Under the pieces are notes generated by a model. That model saw only the letters and a list, made by a program, of their open reading frames with translations. It was not told where the DNA came from and searched no databases. From contig JALGYY010000004.1 of assembly GCA_025782575.1 (NCBI GenBank), positions 167,769 to 231,768 of the forward strand: DNA of 64,000 bases, read 5' to 3'. Source of the stretch: a bacterium (GTDB lineage Bacteria > Orphanbacterota > Orphanbacteria > Orphanbacterales > Orphanbacteraceae). Positions 61,921-64,000 of this stretch are shown here, in pieces (position 1 is the stretch's first letter; every line of letters starts with the position of its first letter). The position numbers and the translations under genes are program-made.

Positions 61921-62502
61921 ATGTCTTCATTTAAGAAATTGTTGCAAGATGTAAGAGCATGCACGATATGCGAAGAGCGCCTACCTCTCGGTCCTCGCCC
62001 GGCAATCCAGATTCACCCGAAGGCTCGTATTCTGGTTGCAGGGCAGGCGCCGGGCAGAAAGGTTCATGAGTCAGGTATCCCTTTCGATGATCCAAGTGGG
62101 AATCGCTTGCGCGATTGGATGGGCGTTTCAAAAGAAGTGTTTTATGACCCCGGGCAAGTCGCCCTGTTACCGATGGGCTTCTGCTATCCGGGGACAGGAA
62201 GATCCGGGGATCTTCCCCCACGGCCCGAATGCGAACCCGCCTGGCGCCGGCAGTTACTCGATCATCTAACCAATCTGGAGCTGACTATCGTGCTTGGCAA
62301 ATACGCACAGGCCTTCCACTTCGGTAGATCAAGCGTATCGCTTACTGAATTAGTAAAATCATGGGCGAACTATTGGCCAGAGATGGTTCCACTGCCCCAC
62401 CCCAGCCCGAGAAACAATATCTGGCTACGGAAAAACCCCTGGTTTGAGGAGGAATTGCTTCCACCGCTTAGAAAAAGAATATCGGATATACTGGTGGGAT
62501 GA
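61921..62502 (+). CDS. Uracil-DNA glycosylase family protein
   Basis: This 193-residue protein has the UDG-fold motifs: ILVAGQAPGRKVHESGIPFD (GQAPG motif A), LLPMGFCYPGTG and the leucine-loop equivalent PLPHPSPRN (motif B with His). It should excise uracil or related bases from DNA, or at least share the fold. Cys residues in CTICEERLPLGPRP near the N-terminus recall, but do not complete, the iron-sulfur motif of family 4. ATG 61921 is taken for its GGAG site; an earlier in-frame start at 61906 is possible. Confidence 0.85.
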   Translation: MSSFKKLLQDVRACTICEERLPLGPRPAIQIHPKARILVAGQAPGRKVHESGIPFDDPSGNRLRDWMGVSKEVFYDPGQVALLPMGFCYPGTGRSGDLPPRPECEPAWRRQLLDHLTNLELTIVLGKYAQAFHFGRSSVSLTELVKSWANYWPEMVPLPHPSPRNNIWLRKNPWFEEELLPPLRKRISDILVG

Positions 62503-62536
62503 GCGCTGGGTTTCTGTGGGCTGTCGGCGGGGTCAA

Positions 62537-63040
62537 ATGTTGATTCGAATAGAGATCGAAGACGATCGGGAAGCCGTATTTGCAGTTAACGCATCTGCTT
62601 TTGAAACGCCAGCCGAAGCCAATCTGGTTGTCACTTTGCGAGAAGAGGCAGAGCCGGTAATCTCGCTTGTCGCTGAAATGGATGGGGAGATTGTCGGGCA
62701 CATCCTGTTTTCACCTGTTTCGCTGTCGGGGTATCCGGATCTCAAGTTGATGGGGCTTGGCCCCATGGCCGTCGTCCGGGAGCACCAGAGAAAAGGGATC
62801 GGTTCGGCGCTTGTCTCGTCCGGCCTCGAAATGTGCAGGAAGCACGGCTTTGCCGCGGCGGTTGTTTTGGGACACCCCGAATACTATCCACGCTTCGGAT
62901 TCTCGCCATCGACCCGATTCGGGATTGATTCGGAATACAAAGTTCCGGAGGAGGTGTTCATGGCAATGGAACTACAAGCGGGTTCGCTGAACGGAAAAAC
63001 CGGCAGGGTGAAATATCATACGGCATTCAACGACGTATAG
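62537..63040 (+). CDS. GNAT acetyltransferase, YhbS type
   Basis: This 167-residue N-acetyltransferase has a YhbS-like profile: IRIEIEDDREAVFAVNASAF at the start, ILFSPVSLSGYPDLKLMGLG PMAV and the acetyl-CoA site REHQRKGIGSALVSSGLEMC, then VVLGHPEYYPRFGFSP. The substrate is unknown. ATG 62537 is chosen because the frame upstream overlaps the glycosylase gene and lacks family similarity. No strong Shine-Dalgarno was seen. Confidence 0.9.
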   Translation: MLIRIEIEDDREAVFAVNASAFETPAEANLVVTLREEAEPVISLVAEMDGEIVGHILFSPVSLSGYPDLKLMGLGPMAVVREHQRKGIGSALVSSGLEMCRKHGFAAAVVLGHPEYYPRFGFSPSTRFGIDSEYKVPEEVFMAMELQAGSLNGKTGRVKYHTAFNDV

Positions 63041-63065
63041 AGACGCGCCCCGTCGGGCTAGTTCA

Positions 63066-63082
63066 ATATTGTGTCCCCGGAA
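63066..63082. repeat. Partial copy of the GGGGACACAATA repeat
   Basis: ATATTGTGTCCCCGGAA matches the right arm of the inverted repeat at 29394-29418 at 15 of 17 positions. No partner arm was seen nearby, so this is a half site or decayed copy, lying between the YhbS-like gene and gtrA. Confidence 0.6.
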
Positions 63083-63116
63083 TCCGACCCCACAACCCTG
63101 TCCGCGCTTCCTGTGA

Positions 63117-63560
63117 CTACTTCACCTGCTTACCCGGTGCAAACGCGAAGTACTTGCTTCCTAAGAAATTGAAGAGTGTGGCGACCAGAATTCCGGCGAA
63201 GTTGGCGAGATAGTGCATTCGCCCACGAGCCATCAGCGGGATCTGAAGGAGCATGGAAATAATCAGGAAACGGACAAGCCATCCTCCGCCACAAACCCCC
63301 ACGAACCGGAGGTACGCCGGGAGCAGGTGCCCCGTCGATTTCTGACGAAAAGTCCAGAGACGGTTCAGCATGAAGTTCCATGTTACGGCGACGAGAAAGG
63401 CCGGGATCGTAGCCAACCTCGGATCCGTCCCTCTGAGCTCCGTCAAGGCTACGTACACGATCGTGTCGACAACAAGCCCGCTTCCGCCGACCAGGCAGAA
63501 CTGGGCAAATTGCCTGAGCGACGGATAACGACTAACGACTCTATCCCAAACAGCCTTCAA
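63117..63560 (-). CDS. GtrA family membrane protein
   Basis: This protein of about 147 residues has four membrane helices, for example FCLVGGSGLVVDTIVYVALT and TIPAFLVAVTWNFMLNRLWT; the NFxxNRxWTF motif is the GtrA signature. GtrA-like proteins help flip or transfer lipid-linked sugars. The frame opens at a TTG at 63761, but the extra 67 residues are low-complexity. TTG 63560 has GGGAGG about nine bases upstream and gives normal family length. A GTG at 63698 is another option. Confidence 0.85.
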   Translation of the reverse strand: MKAVWDRVVSRYPSLRQFAQFCLVGGSGLVVDTIVYVALTELRGTDPRLATIPAFLVAVTWNFMLNRLWTFRQKSTGHLLPAYLRFVGVCGGGWLVRFLIISMLLQIPLMARGRMHYLANFAGILVATLFNFLGSKYFAFAPGKQVK

Positions 63561-64000
63561 CCTGCTCGCCTCCCGGGTATTGGCATTCCGCCTCTCTACT
63601 TGTCGGCCGCTCCCCCACTTACCCCATACTATCGCAAATGCGGCACGATTGGCGCGGCTTCCCTCTCCTGTCTTCCCATCTGATCGAGCGGAAACCACGC
63701 GTGAGGGCAGGAGAGAGGGTCTCGCTCGACAAAAGAGCGCTGAACGGAAAGGACCCTCCAAGCCGCAGAAAATGTTGTATAGTTAAAGCCTGACCTGGCA
63801 TTGCTCAGCGCTCTTAATCGGTGTGTGCCGTCTTGTCTTTCAGAGAACAGGGGGTGATTGGAAGGTTCTAATTGCTATCGGGCTTCCCTCATGGCCTGTT
63901 TCGCGGATCGGCGGTCGATCGAGTCGATCGAGGCTGGTCACTTACCACGGCTAAATTTCGCGGGGTTCAAAGCCGACCCATTCGACGGGGATTCCCGCGG
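63561..64000. other. Terminal region with no assigned gene
   Basis: The last 440 bp hold no recognised complete gene. On the plus strand a frame is open from TTG 63858 to the window edge, with GGGGGTGA next to its start. On the minus strand another short frame enters from the edge and stops at TGA near 63938. Neither gave a recognisable protein. Confidence 0.3.

Noticed and set aside
63858..64000. Partial gene at the right edge
   Set aside because: The frame is open to the edge, but it starts at TTG, is only 47 codons long and shows no recognisable motif.

Overview
This is a stretch of bacterial chromosome of about 60 % GC around the replication origin. It carries dnaA, rpmH, rnpA, yidD, yidC, jag, mnmE, mnmG and rsmG in their classical order, plus dnaN at the left edge. 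Four large exported proteins end in a FlgD-like or type IX-like sorting domain (xGVYFxR...RKxxV). With the choice-of-anchor D, FG-GAP, dockerin and cohesin-like domains, this points to a member of the FCB superphylum, such as Candidatus Eisenbacteria or Krumholzibacteriota. That placement is inferred from gene style and was not computed.

Layout. 1-5.4 kb: partial dnaN, then a TPR-CHAT protease gene (frameshifted), an ECF sigma factor and a zinc-type membrane anti-sigma factor in overlapping frames. 5.7-11.5 kb: an HNH endonuclease, a 1-Cys peroxiredoxin and a surface beta-propeller gene broken by one in-frame TAG. 11.6-18.8 kb: a complete phosphate module on the minus strand (phoR, pstSCAB, phoU, phosphate-type porin), with an 11-bp-period Pho-box-like array before pstS. 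18.8-21.7 kb: dnaA flanked on both sides by DnaA-box regions. The 3' side has an AT-rich tract, four TAG trios and a GC cluster, and next to it lies a 233-nt nested inverted repeat. 21.7-29.3 kb: the rpmH to rsmG run.

29.4-40.2 kb holds mixed single genes: threonine synthase, an exported metallohydrolase, acetyltransferase, phosphodiesterase lipoprotein, secreted Ni-superoxide dismutase, MscS, MscL, DUF4197 lipoprotein, N-formylglutamate amidohydrolase-like protein, HIT protein and L33. 40.6-43.9 kb is a small stress cassette (NhaR-like regulator, bacterial eRF1-like protein, tandem universal stress protein) that looks inserted. 43.8-58.4 kb: an FG-GAP surface protein, a second CHAT operon (ECF sigma, transmembrane Ser/Thr kinase, exported TPR-CHAT), and a giant protein with eight cysteine-patterned anchor-D repeats plus a dockerin beside a cohesin-like lipoprotein. 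58.5-63.6 kb: a CsgG-like TPR lipoprotein, a frameshifted outer-membrane protein, an exported unknown, a uracil-DNA glycosylase-like enzyme, an acetyltransferase and GtrA.

The least ordinary content is (i) two separate operons that each couple an exported TPR-CHAT caspase-like protein to an ECF sigma factor, one with an anti-sigma factor and one with a membrane kinase, and (ii) the two-sided origin. No tRNA, rRNA, CRISPR array or complete transposon was seen.
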